In this document: positions 1-8,962 of the stretch, in pieces
How positions within the stretch are numbered: the stretch's first letter is position 1
How the letters are laid out: every line of letters starts with the position of its first letter
Assembly (NCBI GenBank): GCA_025964675.1
Contig: JAOPYI010000186.1
Span: 1-33,092, forward strand
Direction of reading: 5' to 3'
Source: Sphaerisporangium sp.
Lineage (GTDB): Bacteria; Actinomycetota; Actinomycetes; Streptosporangiales; Streptosporangiaceae
DNA: 33,092 nt
Program-made: the position numbers and the translations under genes
The notes under the pieces: generated by a model
Databases searched by the model: none
Told to the model about the DNA's origin: nothing
The model's input: only the letters and a program-made list of their open reading frames with translations

Positions 1-554
1 GTGAGGGAGACCTGCCCGGGACGGTCGGCGGCGAGCCGTACGACGACGGCCTGGGCTGGGTGGCTGGCGAAGTACTCACGGGTGAAGCGGACACCGCCCG
101 CCGTGTAGCGCACCGAGGCCACGGCTGTCGTGAGGTCGAGGTCGCGACGGTAGGCCGAGACGTCGTCCGCCGTCCCGAGGTCGAGCAGGAGATCGCCGAA
201 AGGCTGGTAGGCGCCGAACCCGGGGATGTGACCGTCCATGCTGGCGACGTTTCCGAGCAGGCGGGCCACCTCGCCCGGCTCCACGCGCCCCTCCTTGGCG
301 ATCCGCCGCCTGACCTCCCCGAGGGCGCCGGGACGGGGAGCCGGCCAGTCGCCGAAACCGTACTCGTGGCCCGCGTCCTTCGAGCCCGGCCCGCCGGTCC
401 ACAGGGTGCTCTCGTTCAGGGCGACGCGCTCGGTTGCGAGCCGCCCGAAGACCATCGCGCCGAGCCTGCCGTTCCCTATCGGCAGTGCCAGCCGTTCCCA
501 CGCGTCGTGCTCGTCGCCTTCATCCGCGGGACGGTCGTACCACAGGGTCAGCAT
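1..554 (-). CDS. Glycoside hydrolase family 95 (alpha-L-fucosidase-like), N-terminal part
   Basis: The 184 visible residues match the N-terminal beta-sandwich domain of GH95 enzymes, which hydrolyse alpha-L-fucosides or related alpha-L-galactosides. The diagnostic stretch LWYDRPA, then ALPIGNGRLGAMVFG, then LNESTLWTGGPG lies at residues 4-56 and is followed by a GDLLLDLG strand near residue 120. The catalytic (alpha/alpha)6 barrel would lie beyond position 1, so activity cannot be judged. The ATG at 554 is preceded by GGGGAG at a normal distance. No signal peptide is visible, so the product may be cytosolic unless the true start is elsewhere. A TAGGAT hexamer at 586-591 on the minus strand could be a -10 element, but no convincing -35 pairs with it. 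The family call is firm; the substrate is not. Confidence 0.85.
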   Translation of the reverse strand, partial: MLTLWYDRPADEGDEHDAWERLALPIGNGRLGAMVFGRLATERVALNESTLWTGGPGSKDAGHEYGFGDWPAPRPGALGEVRRRIAKEGRVEPGEVARLLGNVASMDGHIPGFGAYQPFGDLLLDLGTADDVSAYRRDLDLTTAVASVRYTAGGVRFTREYFASHPAQAVVVRLAADRPGQVSL

Positions 555-730
555 GTCTCCCCGATCAGCGTGATGATCGAACCAGATCCTAACGGGGCGA
601 ATCAGATTTAGTTACAAGACGCGGTAAGTGAGGATTGTCCGGGTCGGGGCGCCGGCAGAGCTCCAAGCCGGCGGAGGCTTCGTGACGCCTCCGACCCGTC
701 GCGGGTGGTCCTCAGCCCACTGGTAGACCT

Positions 731-773
731 CGGCGAGCCCGCGACACCGGAGGCGGGTGTCGCGGGCTCGCCG
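731..773 (-). terminator. Long GC-rich hairpin, probable terminator after the P450 gene
   Basis: A perfect 18-bp stem (731-748 with 756-773) closes a 7-nt loop, about 30 nt after the P450 stop codon. There is no T-run, which is common for actinobacterial terminators. A weaker 7-bp hairpin at 672-693 (CGGAGGC / GCCTCCG) follows it in the direction of transcription. Confidence 0.75.
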
Positions 774-801
774 GAGGGGATCGTGACGCGGCCTGGCGAG
801 A

Positions 802-1977
802 TCACCAGGTGACGGGAAGTTCGACGAAGCCGCCCGTCAGATGGCCGGTCCGGGTGCGTAGCCGCTGGAGGGGCTCGGCCAGTTCCAGCGTGGGGAACCT
901 CTGGAGCAGGGTGCCGAACACGGCTCGCAGCTCGACCCGCGCGAGGTTGGCTCCGATGCAGTGATGCTGGGCGTATCCGAACGCCACATGGGGATCCCGC
1001 GCGTCGCGGCCGATGTCGAACACGTCCGGCTCAGGGAAGACCCTCTCGTCACGGTTCGCCGCCCCGGTGAGGATGAGCACCGCCTCGCCGCTCCGGATCG
1101 TCACGTCGCCGAACTCGATGTCCGTCTTGGCGTACCTCACCAGACCATGGTCGGAGGGCGCGGCCATGCGGAGGACCTCCTCGACCACGCCCGGCGCGAG
1201 GGACGGGTCACGGGCCAGCGCGTCGCGCTGGGCGAGGTCGCCGAGCAGGAACACGACGCCGTAGTCGATGCGGTTGACCGTGGTCTCGTGCCCGGCGAAC
1301 AGCAGGCCCGCCCCGAGGTCCGCGATCTCCTTGTCCTCGGCGTCCATGTTGGCCATGTCGGACAGCACGTCCTCGGCCGGGTGCCTGCGCTTCTCGAGCA
1401 CGAGCCCGTGGATGTAGGCGCTGAGCTCCTCCATCGCCGCCGCGGCCGCCACCGGGTCCGTCATGTTCGTCATGCCGTCCGACAGCCCCCGGAACCGTTC
1501 ACGGTCCTCGTACGGCACGCCGAGAAGCTCGCAGATGACCAGCACGGGAAGCGGGAAGGAGAAGTGCTCGTGCAGGTCGACCGGCGGCGACTTGGTGGCC
1601 ATCCGGTCGAGGAGGTCGTTGACCAGGTCCTGGACGTGGTCGGACAGGGCCTTCATCCGCCGGGCGGAGAACGCGGGAGCGAGGAGCTTGCGCATCCTCT
1701 CGTGCTCGGCCTTCTCGGTCGCGAAGTCACCTCTCGGGCCGCCGAGGACGACCGAGTTGGAGATCCGCGGCGCCGTCTCGGGCTCGGGATGCGAGCGTCC
1801 GAGGCGGTCGTCGGCGAGGAGCCGCCGTACCCCCTCATAACCGGTGACGAGCCACGCTTCGTCGCCGGCCTGGGTCCTCACCCGGCTGATCGGCTCTTCG
1901 CCGCGCAGCTCGCGGTACTTCGGTGGCACGTCCAGCTGGTCGCGTCGCGGGAACGGCAACTGGGGGAGATCGGACAC
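802..1977 (-). CDS. Cytochrome P450
   Basis: Soluble class-I type bacterial P450 monooxygenase of 391 residues, which uses ferredoxin-delivered electrons to hydroxylate or epoxidise a small molecule. The I-helix oxygen-activation motif AGHETT is at 228-233, the K-helix E267-x-x-R270 is present, and the haem loop FGYAQHHCIG carries the axial Cys340. The family usually spans about 400 residues, so the gene is complete. The GTG at 1977 (reads MSDLPQLPFP) is preferred over an upstream start at 2070 because it gives the usual short P450 N-terminus and has GAGAGGGG upstream. No ferredoxin or reductase gene is adjacent and the substrate cannot be told. It is followed by the 18-bp-stem hairpin and then GH95. 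Confidence 0.93.
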   Translation of the reverse strand: MSDLPQLPFPRRDQLDVPPKYRELRGEEPISRVRTQAGDEAWLVTGYEGVRRLLADDRLGRSHPEPETAPRISNSVVLGGPRGDFATEKAEHERMRKLLAPAFSARRMKALSDHVQDLVNDLLDRMATKSPPVDLHEHFSFPLPVLVICELLGVPYEDRERFRGLSDGMTNMTDPVAAAAAMEELSAYIHGLVLEKRRHPAEDVLSDMANMDAEDKEIADLGAGLLFAGHETTVNRIDYGVVFLLGDLAQRDALARDPSLAPGVVEEVLRMAAPSDHGLVRYAKTDIEFGDVTIRSGEAVLILTGAANRDERVFPEPDVFDIGRDARDPHVAFGYAQHHCIGANLARVELRAVFGTLLQRFPTLELAEPLQRLRTRTGHLTGGFVELPVTW

Positions 1978-2153
1978 GATGGGCGCCCCTCTCTCGTCGG
2001 TTCGCGCTCCATTCGCACCCCTTCGCGAATGGGTCAACTCGACCGTCGCATTCCAGAGACGTTCCCGCAATGGCCATTGTCAAGATTTGTCATGACTCGT
2101 AGTGATGGCGAGTTAAGTGAGTTCTGAGCCATAGATGTGTTTTGCAGGAGCGG

Positions 2154-2171
2154 GCTAAGTAGCTACTTGGC
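2154..2171. repeat. 18-bp near-perfect palindrome at the uppP stop codon
   Basis: AAGTAGCTACTT (2157-2168) is a perfect 12-bp palindrome. It extends outward by one T-G wobble and two GC pairs and includes the uppP stop codon. As RNA it could fold as a 7-bp stem with an AGCT loop, a weak terminator, or it could be a protein site in front of the P450 gene. Confidence 0.35.
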
Positions 2172-2990
2172 CGGGATGAGGTTGGCGGCGACGGCCGCGA
2201 TGACGACGGCGCCGAGGATCACCCGGTAGACGATGAACGGCGTGAAACGGTGGGTGCTGATATACCGCAGGAACCAGGCGATGGCGGCATAGCCGACGGC
2301 GAACGACACCAGGGTGGCGAGGATCGTCGGACCCCAGTCGGGAGCCTGCCCGTCACCGATCTTGAACAGCTCCAGGACGCCCGACATCAGCACGGCCGGG
2401 ATCGCGAGCAGGAAGGAGTATTCCGCGGCCTCCTCGCGCCGGTAGCCGAGGAGCAGACCCGCGCCGGTCGTGCCGCCGGAGCGCGAGACGCCGGGGATCA
2501 GGGCCAGCGCCTGGGCGAGGCCGTACGTCAGGGCGTGCGGCAGGTTGAGGTTCTTGTCGAGGGTCAGCTCGTTACGGGCCATGCGGTCGGCCACGGCCAG
2601 CAGGAGGCCGAAGACGATCAGGCACGCCCCTATCAGCCGCAGGTCGCGCAGGGTGGTCTCGATCTGGTCCTTGAAGGCGATGCCCAGCACGCCGATCGGG
2701 ATGCTCCCCGCGATCACGTACCACCCCATGCGCGCCGCGGAGTCCTGCCGGAGGCCGGGCGTCCACAGCGAGCGGGTCCAGGTGGAGATGATGTCCCAGA
2801 TGCGCTTGCGGAAGTAGATCAGCACGGCGGTCTCGGTGCCTAGCTGGATGACGGCGGTGAACGCGGCTCCGGGATCCTTCCAGCCGAAGAAGGCGGACAC
2901 CACTCTGATGTGCGCGCTGGAGGAGATGGGGAGGAACTCCGTCAGCCCCTGCACCAGACCGAGCACGAGTGCCTCGAACCAGCCGATCAA
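2163..2990 (-). CDS. uppP: Undecaprenyl-diphosphatase (UppP/BacA family)
   Basis: Integral membrane phosphatase that dephosphorylates undecaprenyl diphosphate to recycle the lipid carrier for peptidoglycan and other wall polymers. Overexpression of family members gives bacitracin resistance. The N-terminal signature GLTEFLPISSSAH (15-27) contains the catalytic Glu18 and His27. The second signature, PGVSRSGGT (166-174), contains Arg170. The 275-residue length from the TTG at 2990 equals the normal family length and GGAAGG sits 8 nt upstream, so TTG is chosen over the GTG at 2999 and over longer frames that add an arginine-rich tail. Hydrophobic segments cover most of the chain. It lies upstream of the P450 with 185 bp between them and is probably separately transcribed. 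Confidence 0.95.
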   Translation of the reverse strand: MIGWFEALVLGLVQGLTEFLPISSSAHIRVVSAFFGWKDPGAAFTAVIQLGTETAVLIYFRKRIWDIISTWTRSLWTPGLRQDSAARMGWYVIAGSIPIGVLGIAFKDQIETTLRDLRLIGACLIVFGLLLAVADRMARNELTLDKNLNLPHALTYGLAQALALIPGVSRSGGTTGAGLLLGYRREEAAEYSFLLAIPAVLMSGVLELFKIGDGQAPDWGPTILATLVSFAVGYAAIAWFLRYISTHRFTPFIVYRVILGAVVIAAVAANLIPAK

Positions 2991-3127
2991 TGGACGCACC
3001 TTCCGGGGAGGGCCGCGGCCACAGATGGGCAGGCCGGCGGCCACATGGTGGGACCAGGCGAGGCTAGCCGAAATCGGGCATGAGCGTGCTCGGCGGGATG
3101 GCGGATGTGGACAAGTGCGGGGCGCGG

Positions 3128-4363
3128 TCAGGCGGCGGTCAGGGAGCCCGTGAGCTCGCGGGCCAGCTCGGTCATCCCGCACTCGCGTACACCGTCGATC
3201 ATCATGCGAAGGTCGTTCGCGACGCGGGTGGAGCGTACGTCGGCGGCGAGCATGACCGCGCGGCGGGCCTGCTCGGCCCCGCCGTCGCGGTCTCCTTCAC
3301 GTACGCGGAGCACCGCGAGGCGGGTGAGGCAGCGAAGCCCGGTGCGCGTGCGGCTCTCGCCGAGCCGATCGAGCGCCGCCGTCAGGCGTGCGCGCGCGTC
3401 CGAGTCCTCGCCGAGCTGGAACAACGCCAGCCCGAGTGCGCTGTCGTGGTGGCCGGGGGAGACGGTGATGTGGTGGGCCCAGTCGGGAGCCGTCGCCGGC
3501 TCCGCCCGGGACAGCGCGTCCTCCGCGAGGCCGATGTGCCGCAGCCCGCCCTGCCGGTCGTCCGCCGCGGCGCAGTGGCGGGCGGCCACGGCGTGGACGT
3601 TGGCCCGCTCAGCGCTCGAGATGCGCTCGTCGCCCAGCGCCAGCCGCAGGATCTCGACGCCGTCGCGCGGCCTGCCCATGTCGGCGAAGGTGACGGACAG
3701 GTCGAGCATGGTGTGGGCACGCAGATCGCGGTCGGTCCCACGCGCGGCCGAGTCGAGGGCGAAGGTGAGGAGCCTCGCGGCCCGCTCCAGCCGGCCCTGG
3801 TCGTACGTCGCCCAGCCCACGCGGTCGGCCAGTAACCCCACGGCCGAACAGAGCCGTTCCCGCGTGGGATCCGCCATGGGGCGGCCCTGGAGTTTCACCG
3901 CCCACTCGAGCGATCCACGCGCCATCGCGGTCGCCGCATTGCCCCCGCGGGCGAGGTCCATGCGCATGTAGAGATCGGCGGCGGCTTCTACGGCCCGCAC
4001 CTCGGGTAAGCCGACGTTGGATGGCGGCTCGGTCGCGAGACCGTCGAGCAGGCGTGTCAGAGGCTCACCCGTGGCGACCCCCACGGACGCCGCCGCGATG
4101 ACTGAGAGTAGGCCCCTGCGCTTCATGTCATCGACGGTACCCATTTCGGGGGCACAGGGATCCGGTGTTCCCGTTGCCGCAAAGTGAACCGTCGGATCGC
4201 CCAGGGCGACCTCGTAATGGTGTATCAGCGCCGGGGTCACCTCACGGGCTCCACGCTCGACTCGGCTGAGGTGGCCTGCGGAAACACCTGTCATCAGCGC
4301 GAGCCGGCCAAGGCTGAGACCCGCACGCTGACGGGCCTCGCGCAGATCCTCACCGATCGTCAT
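3128..4363 (-). CDS. XRE-family transcriptional regulator with C-terminal helical-repeat domain
   Basis: 411 residues. Residues 2-58 form a Cro/C1-type helix-turn-helix (LREARQRAGLSLGRLALMTG, then VSAGHLSRVERG). A Met-Lys-Arg-Arg segment and a small-residue hydrophobic stretch (about 95-115) lead into a long, Ala/Leu/Arg-rich all-helical region resembling tetratricopeptide repeats. This layout is very common in Streptomyces-type actinomycetes, where the tail senses a partner peptide or protein; no ligand is known here. The ATG at 4363 has GGAG 5 nt upstream, while longer frames add an unlikely N-terminus. It is divergent from the 64-residue protein at 4634, with a 270-bp gap that could hold its operator. 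Confidence 0.88.
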   Translation of the reverse strand: MTIGEDLREARQRAGLSLGRLALMTGVSAGHLSRVERGAREVTPALIHHYEVALGDPTVHFAATGTPDPCAPEMGTVDDMKRRGLLSVIAAASVGVATGEPLTRLLDGLATEPPSNVGLPEVRAVEAAADLYMRMDLARGGNAATAMARGSLEWAVKLQGRPMADPTRERLCSAVGLLADRVGWATYDQGRLERAARLLTFALDSAARGTDRDLRAHTMLDLSVTFADMGRPRDGVEILRLALGDERISSAERANVHAVAARHCAAADDRQGGLRHIGLAEDALSRAEPATAPDWAHHITVSPGHHDSALGLALFQLGEDSDARARLTAALDRLGESRTRTGLRCLTRLAVLRVREGDRDGGAEQARRAVMLAADVRSTRVANDLRMMIDGVRECGMTELARELTGSLTAA

Positions 4364-4633
4364 GGTCACTCCATGTGTTGCGGCAACGACGGTGCGGCAC
4401 CACGGCAATGGTGACACCGCGTTATCTAGCCCTCACACTGACCGTAGCGCGGAAGTAACCCGCGCAGACCGATGACGCCATAAATGGCTGACCCGCGACG
4501 GCGATCGGCGTGCCTGGTGGGTCCTTTGATTCGGAACCGAGGTCCGGCCAGTGAGAGTGCTCACCCCCTTCCCCAGCCACCGGCCCACCGGCCCGCCTCC
4601 GTTGCCGCACAGGCGCCGTAAAGGGAGGGCCGG

Positions 4634-4828
4634 ATGAGCCTCTCGCCGGTGGACGCGTCCGGGTGGACGGTCTTCCAGTCGGACACGGGCCGCTTCTGGG
4701 CGACGCGCCTGCGGTTCGACGACGCGACCGAGGCCGCGGGCGTCTGGCGGACGGTGGACGCCGACGACGCCTCGACCCTCGCCGAGCTGATCGCCGAGCA
4801 GGAGCAGCGCGCCCGGTCGGTGTCCTGA
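4634..4828 (+). CDS. Small conserved-looking protein of unknown function (64 aa)
   Basis: A 64-residue acidic protein with no membrane segment and no family I can name. The core, GWTVFQSDTGRFWATR followed by a FDDATEA stretch and VDADDASTLAELIAEQE, looks like a small alpha/beta fold: two Trp-containing strands then a helix. I have seen similarly built short proteins annotated as hypothetical in actinobacteria. GGGAGGG precedes the ATG by 4 to 5 nt, and codon use is GC3-biased like its neighbours. It is divergent from the XRE regulator, a position where actinomycetes often keep a small cognate partner, but it lacks the tryptophan/serine signature of DUF397 partners. It converges on gnd with 45 bp between stops. 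Confidence 0.7.
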   Translation: MSLSPVDASGWTVFQSDTGRFWATRLRFDDATEAAGVWRTVDADDASTLAELIAEQEQRARSVS

Positions 4829-4873
4829 GGCATGCGGGGACCCTCGGACGCCGACCTTCGGCTGACGTGCGTC

Positions 4874-6307
4874 TCAGACGTCGACGCGGATTTCGGGACG
4901 GCCCTGGAGCTCCCACTGGGTGTGGTAGACGCCGTCGCGGTCGGCCCTGCGGTAGGTGTGGGCGCCGAAGAAATCGCGCTGGGCCTGGATCAGCGCCGCG
5001 GGAAGCCGCTCGGCGCGCAGCGCGTCGTAGTACGCGAGCGAGCTGGCGAAGCCGGGCGCAGGGATGCCGCGCCTGATCGCGGACACGGCCACGTCGCGCC
5101 AGGCGTCCTGGGCGGTGCCCATCTCGGCCGCGAAGTGGACGTCCGACAGCAGCGTGGGGGTGTTCGGGTCGGCCTCGTAGGCCGCGCGGATGCGGTCGAG
5201 GAAGCGCGCCCTGATGATGCAGCCACCACGCCAGATGGTCGCCATCGCCGCGAGGTCGATGTTCCAGTCGTACTCCGCGCTGCCCGCCTGGATCTCGTTG
5301 AAGCCCTGCGCGTAGGCGACGACCTTCGAGGCGTACAGAGCCTGCTCGACGTCGTCGGCGAAGGAGGACTGCAGCCCGCCGCCGGAGGGGCCTGGCAGGA
5401 TGCGGGCGGTCCGGCGCATGTCGACGTGGCCGGAGAGGGAACGGGCGAAGACGGCCTCGGCGATGCCGGTGACCGGCACCCCGAGGTCGAGGGCGGCCTG
5501 CACGGTCCAGCGGCCTGTGCCCTTCTGCTCCGCCTGGTCGAGCACCACGTCGACGAACGGCTTCCCGGTCGTGCGGTCCATATGCGAGAGCACCTCGGCG
5601 GTGATCTCGATGAGGTAGGACTCCAGCCGTCCTCTGTTCCAGGTGCGGAAGGTCTCCGCGATCTCGGCGGGCGTCATCCGCACGCCCTTGCGGAGGATGT
5701 CGTACGCCTCCGCGATGAGCTGCATGTCGGCGTACTCGATGCCGTTGTGCACCATTTTCACGAAATGTCCGGCACCGTCCGGCCCGACATACGTGCAGCA
5801 CGGAATGCCGTCGACCTTGGCGGCGATGTCCTCAAGGATGGGGCCCAGGGACTTGTACGCCTCTGGGGACCCGCCTGGCATGATGCTCGGGCCCTCGAGC
5901 GCGCCCTGCTCGCCACCCGAGATGCCGACGCCGACGAAGTGGATGCCGTGCTCCCGGAGGGCCTTCTCCCTGCGCCGCGTGTCGGCGAAGTGGGCGTTGC
6001 CGCCGTCGACCATGATGTCGCCGGGCTCCAGCAGGGGCGCGTACTCCTCGATCACCGCATCGGTCGACTGGCCCGCCTTGACCATGATCACCATCTTGCG
6101 GGGGCGTGCCAGCGAGGCGACGAAAGCCTCCGGCGTCTCCGCGGGGATGAAGACGCCCTCGTGGCCGAACTCCTCGATCAGCGCCTTGGTCTTCGCGCTG
6201 GTGCGGTTGTGCACCGCCACCGGGTATCCGTGCCTGGCGAAGTTGCGCGCGAGATTGCGGCCCATGACCCCGAGCCCCGTGACGCCGATGACCGCCTGCT
6301 GTGCCAT
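4874..6307 (-). CDS. gnd: 6-phosphogluconate dehydrogenase, decarboxylating
   Basis: Cytosolic oxidative pentose-phosphate enzyme that converts 6-phosphogluconate to ribulose 5-phosphate and CO2 with NADP+. The Rossmann loop GLGVMGRNLA (11-20) is followed by NRT (34-36), the usual NADP-binding residues. The substrate signature GISGGEQGALEGPSIMPGG, the catalytic Lys in FVKMVHNGIEYADMQ, the EQKGTGRWT segment and the C-terminal RDFFGAHTYRRAD/HTQW tail are all present. At 477 residues it is the long homodimeric form, complete. The start ATG at 6307 has AAGGAG about 11 nt upstream. The HAD phosphatase gene is upstream on the same strand, 163 bp away. It is not next to dnaN/recF, where many actinomycetes keep a gnd copy, so it may be one of two paralogues. 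Confidence 0.97.
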   Translation of the reverse strand: MAQQAVIGVTGLGVMGRNLARNFARHGYPVAVHNRTSAKTKALIEEFGHEGVFIPAETPEAFVASLARPRKMVIMVKAGQSTDAVIEEYAPLLEPGDIMVDGGNAHFADTRRREKALREHGIHFVGVGISGGEQGALEGPSIMPGGSPEAYKSLGPILEDIAAKVDGIPCCTYVGPDGAGHFVKMVHNGIEYADMQLIAEAYDILRKGVRMTPAEIAETFRTWNRGRLESYLIEITAEVLSHMDRTTGKPFVDVVLDQAEQKGTGRWTVQAALDLGVPVTGIAEAVFARSLSGHVDMRRTARILPGPSGGGLQSSFADDVEQALYASKVVAYAQGFNEIQAGSAEYDWNIDLAAMATIWRGGCIIRARFLDRIRAAYEADPNTPTLLSDVHFAAEMGTAQDAWRDVAVSAIRRGIPAPGFASSLAYYDALRAERLPAALIQAQRDFFGAHTYRRADRDGVYHTQWELQGRPEIRVDV

Positions 6308-6470
6308 GTCCGATCACTCTCCTTCTGATCTAGCAATACGCCGTGGGTGGCAGCCTGGTTCGATGGAAGCGAAGAGGAGGAGCAGCCGCCGTCGCAATAC
6401 TCCTCGCCCCGCCCGGCCCGCTCGCGCCCGGCCCCACCATGGCTCCCGACGTGGCCGATCAGGGATCCGG

Positions 6471-7142
6471 TCAGTCCTTGGCGGCGAGCCGCCCGATCGG
6501 GCTGTCGTCCAGGTGGTGCAGAAGCTCGCGGCAGTCCTTGTAGACGGCCTGGGCCCCCGCCTCCAGCAGTGACTCGGTGTCGATGCCGCCGGACCGCAGG
6601 GCGACGGATCCGACCTTCGCCGAGCGTGCGGCCAGCGCGTCCCAGACGCTGTCGCCCACCATGATCGCATTATTGGGTGGAAGACCAGACTTGTCGAGCG
6701 CCTGTAGTACCGGTTGTGGGTGGGGTTTCGACTTCTCGACGTCGCCGGAGTGGACCAGGGCCGAGACGGAGTCCTGCGCGCCCGTGATGCCTATCAGGCG
6801 CTCGGCCTCGTCCTTCGGGGCGCTGGTGGCGACCACCACGATCATGCCCCGATCGGAGAGCGTCTGGAGCAGCTCGCCCGCCCCCGGAACGGGACGCACC
6901 TGATCAAGGCGCGGCTTGTACAGCTCCGCATGCGTGTCGGAGATCGCCTGAGCCTCCTCGTCGGCCACGTCCGGAAGCAGGTAGTCGATCAGCTCGCGGT
7001 CCGCGCGCCCGATGGCCCCATGGATGTCCACCATGAGAATGTCACGGCCCTGCCGCCGGAAGCCCTCCCACCACGCGACCACGTGAAGATAATTGGTGTC
7101 GACCAGGGTGCCGTCGATATCGAAGATGACGCCACGTCGCAT
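6471..7142 (-). CDS. HAD-superfamily phosphatase (phosphoglycolate phosphatase/beta-phosphoglucomutase-like)
   Basis: Complete 223-residue HAD hydrolase. Motif I is FDIDGTLVD (Asp8 nucleophile, Asp10 acid/base), motif II is VVVATSAP (Thr106/Ser107), motif III is Lys137/Lys139 in KSKPHP, and motif IV is GDSVWD (Asp164, Asp168). A helical cap of about 70 residues between motifs I and II makes it subfamily I, like phosphoglycolate phosphatases and beta-phosphoglucomutases. The substrate is probably a phosphosugar or small organic phosphate, but the sequence alone does not say which. It lies upstream of gnd on the same strand and could supply sugar-phosphate housekeeping. The Shine-Dalgarno sequence is weak at the ATG at 7142, though the motif I position fits this start. 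Confidence 0.88.
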   Translation of the reverse strand: MRRGVIFDIDGTLVDTNYLHVVAWWEGFRRQGRDILMVDIHGAIGRADRELIDYLLPDVADEEAQAISDTHAELYKPRLDQVRPVPGAGELLQTLSDRGMIVVVATSAPKDEAERLIGITGAQDSVSALVHSGDVEKSKPHPQPVLQALDKSGLPPNNAIMVGDSVWDALAARSAKVGSVALRSGGIDTESLLEAGAQAVYKDCRELLHHLDDSPIGRLAAKD

Positions 7143-7309
7143 ATTTCACCATCCCTGTGATGCCCCGGACACCTGCCCGTTCCCCCGCGCCGTCTGGGGC
7201 CACCCCTTGTCGGGGCCTTATCCCACAACGGAAAGCAAGTGACACATGTCGGGTTCCGTACCCCAGAGGGTGCGGATGCAACAAACAGCCCTAGACCGGT
7301 CGAAAAGGA

Positions 7310-8755
7310 TCAACTGGCGGAGCAGGAGTCCTGCGTCGCGTCGATCGCCTTGAGCTCCTTCTCGGAGACGGGGGCGGCCTTCAGCCCCTTCCAGTCGGAG
7401 CCGATCACCAGCACCAGCCTCGGGGTCGTGGTGTTCGTGACGAGGGCGTTGCGCGAGACCAGGAGGTCGCCTGCCAGCGTGGGGACCCGGGTCTGCCCGT
7501 TCGTGGAGTACCTGATGGTGGTCTTCGGGTACGGCTTGTGCTTGGCGTCGCCGACCTTCACGACGGTGTAGCCACGCTCCTCCAGCAAGGCGGCCACCTC
7601 GCTGCCCAGGCCGCCGCGGGTGGTGCCGTTCTGCACCACGATCTCGATCTTGGACTTCGGCATCGTGGCCTGCCGGCCGGTCTTGATGTTGGAGCCCTTG
7701 ATCTTCGTGTCGGTCGCCACGAGCTGGAAGAGCTGCTTGGCCTGCGGCTGCACCCACTCGACCCGTCCGGGCTGGGTGAGCGAGTAGCGCCAGGGGGCCG
7801 TGATGAAGCGGATGTTCCCGGCGGCGAGCCCCTGCGCGCTCGTCGCCAGGTCTCTCATGACGCCCACGGTGAGCTCGGGGTCGGTCGTCACCGACTTGGT
7901 GGCCGCGTCGAGGAAGCCGTACAGCTTGGCGGGATCGGTGAGCGTGGCGCCGCTCATCGCCTTTTTGATCATGGAGCCGATGAACATCTGCTGCCGCTGG
8001 ATGCGGCCGATGTCGGACCCGTCTCCCAGGCTGTAGCGAGCGCGGACGTAGCCGAGCGCCTGCTCGCCCTTGACGACCTGCTTTCCCGCTGCGAGGTGCA
8101 GCATGGCCTTCGTGTCGTTGATCGCCTTGGGGACGCAGATCTGAACGCCGCCGAGGGCGTTGACCATGCTCTTGAACCCGGTGAAGTCGACCTTGGCGAA
8201 GTGGTCGATGTGGATCCCGGTGAGCGACTCGATCGTCTTCCAGGTGCAGGCGATGCCGCCGAAGTTGAAGGACTCGTTGATCATGCCGATGTGGGCGCGC
8301 TGCCCCGCCAGGCCCTTCTGGGGCCGGCAGGTGGGCAGCTGGACCAGCGAGTCGCGCGGGAAGCTGATGAGCAGCGCGTTGTCACGACTCGGCGATATGT
8401 GCGCCAGGATGATCGTGTCCGTGCGCTCGCCCGGCTCTCGGTGGCCGTACTTCACGTTGGCTCCGGCGCGCGTGTCGGACCCCACGATCAGGATGTTCAG
8501 GGCCTTGCTCACCTTGGCCGGTCGCGTGCCGAGATCCTTGGCGCTGACCTGCACATGCCTGATGTTGCCGCTGAGCTTGGTGTAGGCGCCGACCAGCGTG
8601 GCGCTTGCCGCGATCGAGACGCCCGCGACCGCCGCGACGAGGCACCACACCCACGGCATCCAGCGCCGGTTCACTTTGCCACCGGGCCGCGCCGTGGAAT
8701 CGTCCACAGGCTGGCCAGGGCGCACATCGACAAGCCCGCCGTTCATTGTCCCCAC
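7310..8755 (-). CDS. LytR-CpsA-Psr (LCP) family protein with LytR_C domain
   Basis: Membrane-anchored transferase of the LCP family, which moves undecaprenyl-linked glycopolymers (teichoic acid, arabinogalactan or capsule-like) onto peptidoglycan outside the cell. A cytosolic tail of about 32 residues precedes one transmembrane helix (33-56). The LCP domain follows (about 85-260) with GSDTRAG, the ERTD/TIILAHI strand, SFPRDS and the polyprenyl-phosphate-binding YVRARYSLGDGSDIGRIQRQQ region, which is intact. A LytR_C domain spans about 368-455 (IEIVVQNGT, GLGSEVAALLEERGY). GTG 8755 and ATG 8746 are both possible starts and differ by three residues. Upstream on the same strand is the acyltransferase-3, also an envelope-modification gene. 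Confidence 0.93.
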   Translation of the reverse strand: MGTMNGGLVDVRPGQPVDDSTARPGGKVNRRWMPWVWCLVAAVAGVSIAASATLVGAYTKLSGNIRHVQVSAKDLGTRPAKVSKALNILIVGSDTRAGANVKYGHREPGERTDTIILAHISPSRDNALLISFPRDSLVQLPTCRPQKGLAGQRAHIGMINESFNFGGIACTWKTIESLTGIHIDHFAKVDFTGFKSMVNALGGVQICVPKAINDTKAMLHLAAGKQVVKGEQALGYVRARYSLGDGSDIGRIQRQQMFIGSMIKKAMSGATLTDPAKLYGFLDAATKSVTTDPELTVGVMRDLATSAQGLAAGNIRFITAPWRYSLTQPGRVEWVQPQAKQLFQLVATDTKIKGSNIKTGRQATMPKSKIEIVVQNGTTRGGLGSEVAALLEERGYTVVKVGDAKHKPYPKTTIRYSTNGQTRVPTLAGDLLVSRNALVTNTTTPRLVLVIGSDWKGLKAAPVSEKELKAIDATQDSCSAS

Positions 8756-8962
8756 GGAATGGCCAGGGCTGGTGACCCCGAGGTCACACGCCGACTACAG
8801 GTGCCGGATCCACCCGCCCGGCTAGCCGCGAGCCAGTCTAGCGATCGAGAGGATATTTGTAGCCCCCTGTCGCGGTATTCGCAGGAAATCATCATTTTTC
8901 CCCCCGCATCAGTGGCCTCATCGGTGTCATCACCGTGCGTCTCCACACTTCATCGCCGTTTT

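Noticed and set aside
608-805. 65-codon minus-strand frame after the P450 gene
   Set aside because: It runs through the 18-bp terminator hairpin, has no ribosome site and is low-complexity Arg/Ser/Pro.
2078-2083. Perfect TTGACA upstream of the P450 gene on the minus strand
   Set aside because: No TAnnnT-like -10 lies 16 to 19 nt downstream; the nearest candidate (TGGAAT) is 22 nt away.
4422-5801. 459-codon minus-strand frame
   Set aside because: It is an arginine-rich shadow of the 6-phosphogluconate dehydrogenase gene in another frame, with no domain signature.
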